Source of the DNA: Myxococcota bacterium | GTDB taxonomy: Bacteria; Myxococcota; UBA727; JAHDBA01 | NCBI GenBank assembly: GCA_020627505.1 | Contig: JAHDGS010000001.1 | Span: 55,659 to 112,951, forward strand | Direction: 5' to 3' | DNA length: 57,293 nt | Shown: positions 44,585-54,092 of the stretch, one piece after another | Layout of the letters: every line of letters begins with the position of its first letter | Position numbering within the stretch: the stretch's first letter is position 1 | The notes under the pieces: generated by a model | What the model saw: the letters and a program-made list of their open reading frames with translations, nothing else | What the model was told of the DNA's origin: nothing | The model's database searches: none | Made by a program: the position numbers and the translations under genes

Positions 44585-45535
44585 ATGTCTCACTACAACG
44601 CCCGACTCAACGGGCTCTCATTTGAAATGGCCGGACCAGAAGACACGGATGCACTGCTTCAGCTCATCAATCTCATCCAACCCCATGTTCCATGGGACGA
44701 AGCCATGCTCAACTGGCAATATTTTCAACCGCCAGCTGGTCATGCGCGCATCTATATCTGTCGGAATCAGGCACACGACATCATTGCGCAATATGTTGCT
44801 GTTCCATATCACTTTCGCTTGAACGATCGAGAAACCAATCATATGAGTTGGATGATTCAAGACGTAATGACACATCCCGACTATCGTGGCCGAGGTATTC
44901 TTCATGAGTTGGGTCGACGTTGCATTACCGATATCCGTGACGAACCGACCCATTTTGCCCACACCTTTCCAAATGAAAAATCGAATGGTTCATTTGGGCG
45001 AAATGGCTGGCATCAGCTAATGCAGGTTCCTGCGCGACAATATTCACTTGAAAGTTATCAACAGCACAATGCGGTAGTTCTCGTCGAAGTCGATGATATC
45101 GCGTCACTCGACTTAGTATCACCAACCAACTATATTGGTGTCGAACGGTCAAACGCTTACTTAACGTGGCGATATTCAAAACCTGGTTGTAACTATCGTT
45201 TTTGGCAGCTTCCCGAAGGTGGCTGGGCTATCACCAAATTATATGTCGGTGCGACGGAGCGGGTTTTTCATATTCTTGATATGTGTCTTTTAGGATCGCC
45301 ATCTCATCAGCAAGCACAACTCTTGACGCTGTTCGATGAAGGTCTCCGGCAACAAGCACAAATGGTCACTTGTTGGGCTCATGAAGAAAGCTGTTATACA
45401 AATATTCTAGCTGATGTCGGCTTAAATTACCCATCATCGCGCCGTGAGGTCTATATCTATGTCGATGGTGATGGGCCATCTATTCGAAATCCTGGCCGTT
45501 GGTGGCTTACGCAAGGAGATAGCGATGTCTACTAA
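44585..45535 (+). CDS. GNAT-type N-acyltransferase
   Basis: 316 residues from ATG 44585, with AAAGGA five bases upstream. The N-terminal half has the acetyl-CoA loop in VMTHPDYRGRGILHELGRR (Q/RxxGxG pattern). The C-terminal half (about 180-316) is a second, less clear GNAT-like domain with YLTWRYSKPG. The pairing with a PGT and a PIG-L deacetylase suggests N-acylation of an amino sugar on a surface glycan. Confidence 0.85.
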   Translation: MSHYNARLNGLSFEMAGPEDTDALLQLINLIQPHVPWDEAMLNWQYFQPPAGHARIYICRNQAHDIIAQYVAVPYHFRLNDRETNHMSWMIQDVMTHPDYRGRGILHELGRRCITDIRDEPTHFAHTFPNEKSNGSFGRNGWHQLMQVPARQYSLESYQQHNAVVLVEVDDIASLDLVSPTNYIGVERSNAYLTWRYSKPGCNYRFWQLPEGGWAITKLYVGATERVFHILDMCLLGSPSHQQAQLLTLFDEGLRQQAQMVTCWAHEESCYTNILADVGLNYPSSRREVYIYVDGDGPSIRNPGRWWLTQGDSDVY

Positions 45536-46193
45536 CTCAAAACAGCAGTCGTGTTTAGCATTAATGGCACACGCTGATGATGAAACACTCGGTGCTGGTG
45601 GAACATTGGCCAAGCTTTCACAAAATGGTTGGCGTGTTGATGTTGTTTTTCTATCGGACGGCGTCGTTCAGACGAGAGGTGATACCGTTCAAGATAATCG
45701 ACATCACGGCGAAGAAGCGTGCCAACGTCTGGGTTTAAATGTGCCTGTTTACCTGGGCTTCCGAGATCAGAAATTTGATACATACGCTATGGCAGATATT
45801 GCTGGCGCAGTTGGTGAACTCGGCTTATCGCCAGATTTAATTGTGACACATGTCGATACCGATTTAAACCAAGATCATCGCATCACGCTAGAGGCAGCGA
45901 AGATTATTGGTCGCCCACGTCAAAAACCCGTGTCAATCTTAGGCGTTGAAATACCGAAAACATCGTTCTGGAATACCCAAACCTTTGCCCCCAACTACTA
46001 TGTCGATATTACAGATACACTATCGACAAAGATTCATGCATTTGAGGCTTATGCCCATGAAAAGAAACCATTTCCGCATGCATTTTCGACCGAGATGATT
46101 GAGCTGCTTGCCACTTATCACGGTGCACATGCAGGATTTGGAAAAGCTGAAGCCTTTAAAATTTACCGAGGGTATGAAGGTCGGTTGCCTTAA
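45525..46193 (+). CDS. PIG-L/LmbE family deacetylase
   Basis: 222 residues from ATG 45525, with AAGGAG six bases upstream, overlapping the GNAT stop by eleven bases. Zinc motif AHADDE (family AHPDDE) and the later HVDTDLNQDH. It probably removes an N-acetyl group from a GlcNAc-like sugar or lipid-linked intermediate, so that the GNAT can add another acyl group. Cytosolic. Confidence 0.92.
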   Translation: MSTNSKQQSCLALMAHADDETLGAGGTLAKLSQNGWRVDVVFLSDGVVQTRGDTVQDNRHHGEEACQRLGLNVPVYLGFRDQKFDTYAMADIAGAVGELGLSPDLIVTHVDTDLNQDHRITLEAAKIIGRPRQKPVSILGVEIPKTSFWNTQTFAPNYYVDITDTLSTKIHAFEAYAHEKKPFPHAFSTEMIELLATYHGAHAGFGKAEAFKIYRGYEGRLP

Positions 46194-46227
46194 CGGCCGG
46201 AAAACGTTGTAAGTTGTAAACTTGAAG

Positions 46228-47961
46228 TCACATACACATACCTGCGACACAAGTTAATCCCATATCGCAACCACTGTCATCAAAACAATCAAGGCAGTCG
46301 CCAACAACACACTGGCCATCTCCTGAAGAAGCACTGTCATCACACAGGCTACCATCAGGCGAAACAGTCGATTGGCATGAAGCCATTGTTGTGCCAGGGT
46401 TTGTACACACATCGTCGGTACAGTCATCCATATCGTTACAGTCTGAATCAAGTGTACAAGCTGGCGTGACACACATTCCCGATGCATCGCATATGTTTCC
46501 GCCACCGCAGGGGTCATTTTCAGCTGCCGGTACATTCACACAGATTGCCGAAGCTGTCCCACCATTTTGACAAGTTCCACTTTCACAGACGCCAGCTCCT
46601 GAAGCACATTGGGTATTTGTGATACAAACGGGGGTCACGCAGACACCTACGCCATCACATACTTGACCAGGTCCACAAGATGTATCAATTGGACTTGGCA
46701 TGCAATTGCCTGCGCCATCGCAGTCGTAACAAATTTCGATAAGACAGCCGTCATCGCACCCATCCCCGTTATCAAGATTACCGTCATCACACGTTTCACC
46801 AAGATAAGTTTGTAAAGTACCATCACCACATTCTTGGATTTCGCAGTCATTATTGCAATTGTCGAGGTCGTCCGTATTTCCATCGTCACATTCTTCGCCA
46901 ACTTCAGTCATGTTGTTTCCACAGACAGGATCTGGTGTCGCCTCAATTTGGCAATTGGCATCGCAACCATCATTATCAGAGATATTTCCGTCATCACACG
47001 TTTCATCTGCTTCGATGATTTCGTTGCCACACACTGGTGTCGGCATTTCAAGCATACAATTTTCATCACACCCATCACCATTGTCAAGGTTACCATCATC
47101 ACACATCTCGTTGGCATGTTGTATCAAGTCGCCACATGCCGGAAAACGACATGATGTGGTGCAGACATCAAAATCATCTTCATCACCATCGTCACATTCT
47201 TCACCTTCTTCCGTAATTCCGTTGCCGCACTCTGGGTCTGGACAGGCTCTACAAAAGATTTGTCCATCTGTATCACACACACATTGACCACATTCTCCAA
47301 TCCATGACTCGCCTCGATAATGTGTGTCATCACATAAAATTTCATTGCGACAATCAGAATCACATCCATCGAAATCAATTCGGTTTCCGTCGTCACATTC
47401 CTCGCCGACGTCTTGAATAGTGTCACCACACAACTCGCTCTGTGGTTCTTCTGCCGTGCAGGTACTGCTGCATCCATCACCATTTAAGATATTACCGTCA
47501 TCGCATTCTTCAGTACTCTCCAGAATATTATCACCACAAATGGGTTCATCTAACGGATTTGACTCGCAGCGGTTTGAACATGCATCATCATCAATCTCAT
47601 TTCCATCATCACAGGCTTCAAATGATTGGCGCGTCCCATCTCCGCAGAAGAATGAGGGATTCAGCTCACATGTATTTCGGCATCCATCCTCGTCATTTTG
47701 ATTGCCATCATCACAGGCTTCACCTCGATCAACTTTGCCGTCACCACAAAATGCTTCGACACCTTCAACGATATCTTCAATATCACACGACGCATCGCAC
47801 CCATCACCACCATTGAGGTTCCCGTCATCACACGATTCACCATCATCGACGATGCCGTCACCGCAAACAGGATCGCCACAACTATCTGCCCCCATCAACA
47901 GGAACAAGCTGAAACATAATGATACATATAAAAATGGAAACCGCTTTAAACGTTTGAACAT
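46228..47961 (-). CDS. Myxococcus cysteine-rich repeat (DUF4215-type) surface protein
   Basis: 577 residues. Signal peptide ending MGADSC (weak lipobox). Ten repeats of about 38-40 residues follow the CGDGxxxxxExCDDGNxxxxDGCxxxC plan. Five come first, then a different Cys-rich insert (about 215-245), then five more. The C-terminal 170 residues are other Cys-rich modules. The DDGN...DGC core suggests metal or calcium binding and a rod shape. AGAGG lies six bases before the ATG. Surface display is inference. It faces the deacetylase gene tail to tail. Confidence 0.92.
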   Translation of the reverse strand: MFKRLKRFPFLYVSLCFSLFLLMGADSCGDPVCGDGIVDDGESCDDGNLNGGDGCDASCDIEDIVEGVEAFCGDGKVDRGEACDDGNQNDEDGCRNTCELNPSFFCGDGTRQSFEACDDGNEIDDDACSNRCESNPLDEPICGDNILESTEECDDGNILNGDGCSSTCTAEEPQSELCGDTIQDVGEECDDGNRIDFDGCDSDCRNEILCDDTHYRGESWIGECGQCVCDTDGQIFCRACPDPECGNGITEEGEECDDGDEDDFDVCTTSCRFPACGDLIQHANEMCDDGNLDNGDGCDENCMLEMPTPVCGNEIIEADETCDDGNISDNDGCDANCQIEATPDPVCGNNMTEVGEECDDGNTDDLDNCNNDCEIQECGDGTLQTYLGETCDDGNLDNGDGCDDGCLIEICYDCDGAGNCMPSPIDTSCGPGQVCDGVGVCVTPVCITNTQCASGAGVCESGTCQNGGTASAICVNVPAAENDPCGGGNICDASGMCVTPACTLDSDCNDMDDCTDDVCTNPGTTMASCQSTVSPDGSLCDDSASSGDGQCVVGDCLDCFDDSGCDMGLTCVAGMCM

Positions 47962-48026
47962 ATAAAACCTCTGTATATAGATTTCCGTATTCAGAACAAG
48001 GTTGCAAGGCCTATATCAAATCGGTT

Positions 48027-48536
48027 TTACAGGCAACTGTTATAATGTTGGGTTAACCCTTGAAGTGTGCGACTTTCTCGCTCACAGTTCGTAAAGAGTT
48101 CCGAATCAGATAAACCACATATCGATAAGTCTGATTCACACTTCATCAAATCCATAAATGCGTCTTTGACGACGTAACAACTCCGCCCTTTTGAAGCGAT
48201 TGAGTCGAGTTCTACATTCTTTTCTTGAACACAAATATCAATGCTCAGATCGCTATGGCAGTCAGACATGAATAAACAAAAATCTGTGATACGTCGATCG
48301 ATGTGACTAAACTTCGAAATATCAGCTTCAACGTCCTCGATTTCTTCGATGTCGATGTCGACTTCGACTTCGACTTCTATAGGCTGATCCGCTTCATTGG
48401 CTTCGTTTTGTTGTTCAGTCTCCTCAATCAGCTCAACCGTGTCATTTGACATCAAACGACTATCAGTGCCTTCTGAGCCGCAAGCGACGCCTAAACAACT
48501 GATTAGTATAGAAAACAGAATTGAGCGAAAGCACAT
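48027..48536 (-). CDS. Small Cys-patterned lipoprotein C
   Basis: 169 residues from ATG 48536, AGAGG seven bases upstream. Lipobox GVAC. Asp/Glu-rich linker with a run of EVEVEVDIDIEEIEDVE, then a Cys domain: DFCxxxxSDC, IDIC, GRSC, LMKC, SIC, NC and a final CL. The order and spacing match lipoproteins A and B at 18158-19016, which makes this a third, distant member. Function unknown. Confidence 0.8.
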   Translation of the reverse strand: MCFRSILFSILISCLGVACGSEGTDSRLMSNDTVELIEETEQQNEANEADQPIEVEVEVDIDIEEIEDVEADISKFSHIDRRITDFCLFMSDCHSDLSIDICVQEKNVELDSIASKGRSCYVVKDAFMDLMKCESDLSICGLSDSELFTNCERESRTLQGLTQHYNSCL

Positions 48537-48554
48537 AATATTACCTCTAACCAC

Positions 48555-48862
48555 TTACAACCACAATGTAGGATAAGCAAACAATGTTGTCAAATACTTC
48601 ATTTTTCATCAATTATATTTTAATGTTGGGGATTTATTTAGCACTAAATTGGAATGTTTTTAGTCATAAACAACGTCTTTATTCGTATTTTTTATTATAT
48701 AGGATATATGCTCTTTATCCCATCTATTGAGCTCAACTAAATTATAGTCACTTTCAACTAATTTAATCACTTCCTATCTGTCTATCGTTTTAACCAAAGT
48801 CATGAACCCACCACCTTGGTCAATACGCTAGCGTTCAGTCATGACTTTTAATATAATAGGCT
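48555..48862. other. 308-base AT-rich intergenic region
   Basis: It is strikingly AT-rich and holds no credible gene. Near the right end TATAAT (48852-48857) lies six bases before the ATG of the next gene, the arrangement expected of a leaderless transcript. No good -35 is visible at 16-18 bases. Confidence 0.45.
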
Positions 48863-49840
48863 ATGTCGACAGAACACATAGCTCAATATCCTCGCTCCAA
48901 ACGTGCCTTTCTGTACTGGCTCGAAGAACTCGAAATACAAGTTGCGCAGGTTGATACACAAGCATTGGACAAATCACATCTCACTCGCACCGTACGCACA
49001 AGTACATTTATGCTTGAAGCATTGTTTCGACTGCATAAGAAAAGAGATGCATTTTTTGAAACAGGTTTAAGGCTCATTAAGTCACTTGAAGATAGCATTG
49101 GCGCATACGACTACCATCATACCATGTTCGAATATGCGCTGGGGATGAATGTTCCCACACATGTTGTGGCAAGAATAGAGACGCATTTCAAGAAAGCGGA
49201 ACAAACACTTCAACACTTGCTTTCAACATTATGGCAAACAAGTCCTCCCTTCGATGAGTTGAGAGCAGGTATATATGCATTTGATTTCGGTTCGATAAAA
49301 GAAGATCAACGTTTTCTACGAAAACGACTCAAGAAGCGCATCGAAAAAGTCATCGCGCTCGAGCCTGACTTTACGGATCTTGAAGAAGGGCTTCACGAGT
49401 ATCGCCGTCAGGTCAGATGGTTTCCTATGTACTTTTATGCTTTAAGAGGTTTACTGCGATTTAACAACAGTCATCCTGTCGAAGCGTTTCGTCCACTTAT
49501 TCTCACGCCTTTGGCACAATCAAAATATGGCCAACTGGATGAAAGCGATCCTGCAGCATCTCCAATTTTGATGTCACAGTCATTATATTTGGGTTTCTCC
49601 AAATTAATCAGTCAACTTGGCGATATTAAGGATAGTGGTCAAATATTCGAGTATTTCGAGAATATTCTTGTTGAAGATTTTAACTTATCGAAGACGACTG
49701 CACATACTCAGGTCGCACAATGGTTTGGGCTACCCAAACATTTAATGAGTCAGATTAAGGCACAAGGTCACCAACTATACAGACAAGCTGAGGCGCAGAA
49801 ATTATTCACTCATCTCCGTCATGTCTTTAAAAAGAAATAG
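48863..49840 (+). CDS. Helical hypothetical protein, faintly CHAD-like
   Basis: 325 residues, almost all helical, very basic near 165-215, no signal peptide. The stretch LHEYRRQVRWFPMYFYALRGLL resembles the helical hairpins of CHAD domains, which bind polyphosphate through basic residues, but the histidine/arginine pattern is incomplete. No ribosome site. It is preceded by a TATAAT box that would give a leaderless mRNA. Confidence 0.7.
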   Translation: MSTEHIAQYPRSKRAFLYWLEELEIQVAQVDTQALDKSHLTRTVRTSTFMLEALFRLHKKRDAFFETGLRLIKSLEDSIGAYDYHHTMFEYALGMNVPTHVVARIETHFKKAEQTLQHLLSTLWQTSPPFDELRAGIYAFDFGSIKEDQRFLRKRLKKRIEKVIALEPDFTDLEEGLHEYRRQVRWFPMYFYALRGLLRFNNSHPVEAFRPLILTPLAQSKYGQLDESDPAASPILMSQSLYLGFSKLISQLGDIKDSGQIFEYFENILVEDFNLSKTTAHTQVAQWFGLPKHLMSQIKAQGHQLYRQAEAQKLFTHLRHVFKKK

Positions 49841-49857
49841 AAGATTTAGCAATTCAC

Positions 49858-50898
49858 TCACTTGAAAAAACGAGAGCCATCTTCAGTTAAGTCGACATGA
49901 AAATGATCGGCGTGTGCTGCATCAAATGCCGGTGTTAAAATCGTATCCCAAATACTTTCTTCCCACCAATAAGTACTGAGCGCATTCAAAAATACTGCTG
50001 ATGAAGTTTGCTCTTCGCCCGGCCGTTCCCAATCATTACTCAACGTGATAACCGTGCCATCTTCAAGCTCAAAACCAGCGATATCAATTGCCAATCCACG
50101 TCCATGATTACTCATCGTTGAGGTTCCGGCAATCGTCCGACAATTATATGTTCCAAACGTGATGAGCTTGCGAACGCCTCTGCTTGAGAGATCTGCGAAC
50201 ATGTCTGAAATTGAAGTCGCGAGCGCACATGATGCAATCAAATGTTCAACAGGACGTTCGAGTCCGTCGACAACTTCAATTCCATTGACTGGCGAAAACA
50301 ATGCTATCGCCTCATCGACATAACAGTCATTTGCAGCATCTTCATTGAGTGGCGTCGTCCAGTCGGCAAGCACTTCAAAAGAGATAGAACGCATTCGAAG
50401 TTCGTTCTGGCAAGATGATATCGGTTTTTGCTCTCCTAACCAAACCTCTGGCACACAGGCGCTTCTGGCAAAATGTGGCTCAGACTGCCGCTGCGTCATG
50501 ATACATCTATAATCTTCGGGGCATTCGTTCTCATAAAATGAAGTATCACATCGCGCTAAACATAAAGCGGCTTCCGACTCAAGTGCTTCTGAAAGTTCAT
50601 AAACATCTTGCAGACGTTCAATGTCAGTACAAAATGTAACAGGCTCTCCATCAATATCCGGACAAAACACGTCACACTGTTGGCTACATGTCCCCATCTC
50701 GGGGCGTGACGTAACACAAACGGCTTCATCATACAGACAGTCATCCTCTGCCATACAATCACCGCCAATCCAGCCATCAAGGTTTTCTTCGTTTATCGTA
50801 TCGCTTGCACCGCCATCATTCGATTCAAGCTCAATAAAATCGGGCGAACACCCGAGCATAAAACCCATGACACACGAGACAGTCCATTTTTTGAACAT
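49858..50898 (-). CDS. Lipoprotein with extensin-like (M15-type) C-terminal domain
   Basis: 346 residues, lipobox MLGC (Cys 16). A Cys-rich region (about 45-165) is followed by a domain of about 180 residues: TFGTYNCRTIAG, SNHGRGLAIDIAGF, and HADHFHVDL at the end. These are the His-Asp-His positions of the extensin-like/D,D-carboxypeptidase fold. Probable zinc-dependent cell-wall peptidase or a binding relative. No ribosome site seen. It lies 16 bases after the methyltransferase stop. Confidence 0.85.
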   Translation of the reverse strand: MFKKWTVSCVMGFMLGCSPDFIELESNDGGASDTINEENLDGWIGGDCMAEDDCLYDEAVCVTSRPEMGTCSQQCDVFCPDIDGEPVTFCTDIERLQDVYELSEALESEAALCLARCDTSFYENECPEDYRCIMTQRQSEPHFARSACVPEVWLGEQKPISSCQNELRMRSISFEVLADWTTPLNEDAANDCYVDEAIALFSPVNGIEVVDGLERPVEHLIASCALATSISDMFADLSSRGVRKLITFGTYNCRTIAGTSTMSNHGRGLAIDIAGFELEDGTVITLSNDWERPGEEQTSSAVFLNALSTYWWEESIWDTILTPAFDAAHADHFHVDLTEDGSRFFK

Positions 50899-50914
50899 AG
50901 GTTAATGTCGCGGA

Positions 50915-51889
50915 CTATGTATTCACAGGCAACAAACGGCGTTGCTGTCGTTCTCTATCGATTCGACGATAAGCAAGGTCGCAATAATTGTCATCGCGTT
51001 CGATACCAATCCAACGTCGATCAAGTTTGTCGCACGCTAACAATGTTGAACCAGAACCTGCAAAGCAATCTAACACACGATCGCCTGGGTGTGTTCCAGC
51101 CAAAACAATGCGCTCCATCAATGCCAACGGTTTTTGGGCAGGATGCTTTCCTTCCGTTTTTTCACTTTTCGGTGTCAACGGGATTTCCCAGTAGTTTCGC
51201 ATTTGTTTTCCACCATTCAATGCTTTCATATGGGCATAGTTGTATGTCCACTTGGAAGCCTTTTTAAAATGGTTATTGCAAATCCAAACTAATTGTTCGG
51301 TACTTTCTGTAAACATTCGACATGTAATATTTGGCTGCGCATTCGGCTTTGCCCAAATAATACTATTGAGTATCTTCATCTCCATGCGCGTCGCGATGGC
51401 ACCAACGGTGTAGATATTGTGGTAGCTTCCAAAGATAAAGATGTTCCCATTTGGCTTAACCACCCGACACACCTCTGACATCCATGCAGCCGTAAACCGT
51501 TCATAATCATCGGTAGAGTAGGCATCCCATTTTTCGTGCATCGTCACATGATTTGAAAAGGCCCATGTCATCCCTTTTTTATTCCCTCTAGCAATATTGT
51601 ATGGCGGGTCGGTAATACATGCGTCAAATGAGTTGTCTTCGAAGCCCTGCAACGTTGCAATGGTATCGCCAGCATAGATTTGATTGCCCAGTGGCAAAAT
51701 TCGCTGCTCAGATGGCTGAAATGCAACTGGCGCATTGATGGGAGAATATGCTCTCTCTCGATCAAAAGGCAATACGGCGCCGTTTTGAATAACTGGTTGT
51801 GGGTATGATAAATCTGGTTCGGTGACCGAACGTCTTTTCGATTTCTTTCGGGCCGCCTTAACCGGTATTGATGAAATTGCTGCAGACAT
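50915..51889 (-). CDS. Orphan beta-class DNA methyltransferase
   Basis: 324 residues. Adenine-N6 or cytosine-N4 methyltransferase: DPPYN at 94-98 comes before FAGSGST at 276-282, the beta order (as CcrM). A basic N-terminal 20 residues may aid DNA binding. No restriction gene or partner is in the neighbourhood, so it may serve regulation or be a solitary defence remnant. The recognition site cannot be read. Confidence 0.93.
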   Translation of the reverse strand: MSAAISSIPVKAARKKSKRRSVTEPDLSYPQPVIQNGAVLPFDRERAYSPINAPVAFQPSEQRILPLGNQIYAGDTIATLQGFEDNSFDACITDPPYNIARGNKKGMTWAFSNHVTMHEKWDAYSTDDYERFTAAWMSEVCRVVKPNGNIFIFGSYHNIYTVGAIATRMEMKILNSIIWAKPNAQPNITCRMFTESTEQLVWICNNHFKKASKWTYNYAHMKALNGGKQMRNYWEIPLTPKSEKTEGKHPAQKPLALMERIVLAGTHPGDRVLDCFAGSGSTLLACDKLDRRWIGIERDDNYCDLAYRRIDRERQQRRLLPVNT

Positions 51890-51980
51890 AACTTAGCACA
51901 AAGGGCAAGTGTTAAGAGCCCCCTCCTCAATTGATTGTGCATCGAGTGTGCTCTGAAATCTAATTTTTTTCTATGCGTCG

Positions 51981-52424
51981 CTATTTTTTAGGAAAAGCCA
52001 AATCAATCACAACCATACCGATCAACATGGCCAGGACAAAAACAATCGGCTTTAAACTAAGTGTAACCAACGAGACAACCGCAGGGCCAGGACAAAAGCC
52101 AGATAACCCCCAGCCACAGCCAAAGAGCACGGCTCCAACAATTAATCTCTTTGAAATTTGTGAGCGCGGTTCCGGCGGAAATGCGGCGCCATTAAGTGCA
52201 TGATCTTGTTGATGTGCCCAAGACAAGCCAACGAATGCCACTAAAATAGCCCCAATCATCACAAGCGCCAAACTATAATCCCAGTCGCCAAATATATCGA
52301 GAAACGCAATCACTTTACCTGGACGTAACATTCCTGAGATACCAAGTCCTAGCGCAAAGACAAGCCCCGCGCAGAAAGCCACCATTTCGCCAATATATTC
52401 TTTTCCCCAATTTCGATCGATCAT
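51981..52424 (-). CDS. YeeE/YedE-family membrane protein (DUF6691-like half)
   Basis: 147 residues, four membrane helices, with LGISGMLRPGKVIAF and GCGWGLSGFCPGPA (conserved Cys). Half of a thiosulfate/sulfur transporter-like unit. The start codon overlaps the stop of the partner gene (ATGA); a later ATG at 52385 is possible but loses coupling. Confidence 0.9.
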   Translation of the reverse strand: MIDRNWGKEYIGEMVAFCAGLVFALGLGISGMLRPGKVIAFLDIFGDWDYSLALVMIGAILVAFVGLSWAHQQDHALNGAAFPPEPRSQISKRLIVGAVLFGCGWGLSGFCPGPAVVSLVTLSLKPIVFVLAMLIGMVVIDLAFPKK

Positions 52425-52855
52425 ATCAGTGCCATTCCTGTTCGTGCAATAGCAACAATCATCATACCGGCGAATACAAATGTAGCAGTCGCGACCATCG
52501 ATCGCCGAGAAAGCCGTGCATTACCACACACGCCGTGCCCTGAAGTACAACCATTCGACAATCGCGTACCAATGCCAACAAGTAAGCCACCAATGATTAT
52601 GACAATTAGCGGCGTCTCCGATGTTGTGTCTTCAAAATGCCAACCATCATGTGATAAAAGCCGGACGATACAACCACCAATCAATAATCCAGCTAAAAAG
52701 ATCAACCGCCACAGACGCCCACTCGCGCGGGTCATGCTATCAGCGACAATTCCAGAAATGCCGGCAATCCGCCCACTAAATACATACAACATGACCACGG
52801 CTAGCCCAATTAATACACCGCCAATGAACGATCCTACTGGTGTGGTCAGCTCCAT
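52421..52855 (-). CDS. YeeE/YedE-family membrane protein
   Basis: 144 residues, four membrane helices, with the SNGCTSGHGVCG motif of TsuA/YeeE-type proteins. AGAGG lies five bases before the ATG. It and the next gene are the two halves of one transporter-like unit; likely role is uptake of thiosulfate or a persulfide. No sulfur oxidation genes are nearby. Confidence 0.92.
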   Translation of the reverse strand: MELTTPVGSFIGGVLIGLAVVMLYVFSGRIAGISGIVADSMTRASGRLWRLIFLAGLLIGGCIVRLLSHDGWHFEDTTSETPLIVIIIGGLLVGIGTRLSNGCTSGHGVCGNARLSRRSMVATATFVFAGMMIVAIARTGMALI

Positions 52856-52923
52856 CTAATCCTCTAGTGCCGTTTTTACAGCGGTGTCATGTCGATCGCA
52901 AATTCTCATCTTTTCTCAAACCT

Positions 52924-54042
52924 TCATAGCGGATCTGCCGTTAGTACATAAGATGCGAAACCGGTTGAGTTCGATATCTGGATAAACCCTGTTGAGGTTG
53001 ACTCTAAAGATGCTACTTTATTGGTAATGATCACCTGATCTACTTCTTGGCGTTCTTCATTGAACAACTTCATCTCAAGAATCCCGCCACCAAACGTCTC
53101 GATGTTGATTTGCGTCCGGTAAGCAGTATTTAATCGAAATGTATCTGTATCGTTCGAGCAAACCCCACCACTATGTGAAGTTGAAGTATTCAAAATGATA
53201 GGATTCTCGGAATCATATTGGAGAAACGCCGATGGAACCTCAGGACTTTCTTCGTCACATACTTCGGCTTCAGATTGTCCAAGATGACTTCTTTTAATTG
53301 CAAGTGCATCTTCAATGAGCGTATTCATATCATCCAAATTGGTGATTTCCATACTCTCTAAATCAACTAAAATAAAGTATGGCCAAAAATCTGGTAACCA
53401 TGTCGATGTATCAATACCCGAAGACTCATCGAGGCCACCTGTTCGATAAGCAAAGTCAGTCTCAACATATCGATTAACATACTGACTCGACGCATTTGAG
53501 TTCAACGGCTCAGTCGTCAGAAAATCAGAATCGGTAAACAACACGCTTGTCACACCTGCCGCATTCAAATCTGATATTCTATTATTAATCGCTTTCAAAC
53601 TATCTTCACAAGCCGGACAATCTCGCGCATACATCGCAAATAATAAACTATGCTGTGTTTGTAGATTTCGATTCAAATACAGGTCTTCAAAGCTCAAACG
53701 ACCTGTTTGACCAGTTGGTGTTATGGCCTCAGTCCAAAGAAGAGGCGGGACCACATCACCTATATTCATTGTTAAGTCGTAGTTGGGATACATCGTTGGT
53801 TGAGTGTTGCCGTTATTTGATGGATTATTTTGGTTGTTATCTTGATCATTATCTTGAGACGCATCGTCGTCAGATTCTTGACCTTGATCTTGCGTATTCT
53901 CATCATCATCCGAATCGCTGCTGTCGGTATCCCCGACCGTCACAACACCACCGCCGTTCGATGTTCTTTCCGAGTGACCCTCATCACAGGCCACCATCAA
54001 TATCAACATCGCTATTATGAAAGTGCTTCTTATCATCCCCAT
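52924..54042 (-). CDS. Lipoprotein with thioredoxin-like domain and acidic linker
   Basis: About 372 residues from ATG 54042; 54036 is nearly as good. Lipobox MVAC. A long Asp/Asn/Gln/Ser linker (to about residue 80) precedes a thioredoxin fold: YARDCPACEDSL (CPAC redox pair) and the FWPYFILVD strand with Pro. The last 100 residues (NILDTFRLN-like beta strands, DTDTFRLNTAYRTQINIET) look like a PPC-type beta domain. Periplasm-facing thiol redox lipoprotein. Confidence 0.85.
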   Translation of the reverse strand: MGMIRSTFIIAMLILMVACDEGHSERTSNGGGVVTVGDTDSSDSDDDENTQDQGQESDDDASQDNDQDNNQNNPSNNGNTQPTMYPNYDLTMNIGDVVPPLLWTEAITPTGQTGRLSFEDLYLNRNLQTQHSLLFAMYARDCPACEDSLKAINNRISDLNAAGVTSVLFTDSDFLTTEPLNSNASSQYVNRYVETDFAYRTGGLDESSGIDTSTWLPDFWPYFILVDLESMEITNLDDMNTLIEDALAIKRSHLGQSEAEVCDEESPEVPSAFLQYDSENPIILNTSTSHSGGVCSNDTDTFRLNTAYRTQINIETFGGGILEMKLFNEERQEVDQVIITNKVASLESTSTGFIQISNSTGFASYVLTADPL

Positions 54043-54092
54043 TTTCTCATTAGAACATAGATACATATCTCAGCTATCCGTTATTTGTCCGA

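Noticed and set aside
46600-47965. Plus-strand frames opposite the CDDGN repeat gene
   Set aside because: They are antisense shadows of a periodic sequence (His/Ser/Pro-rich or Ile/Thr-rich) with no ribosome sites.
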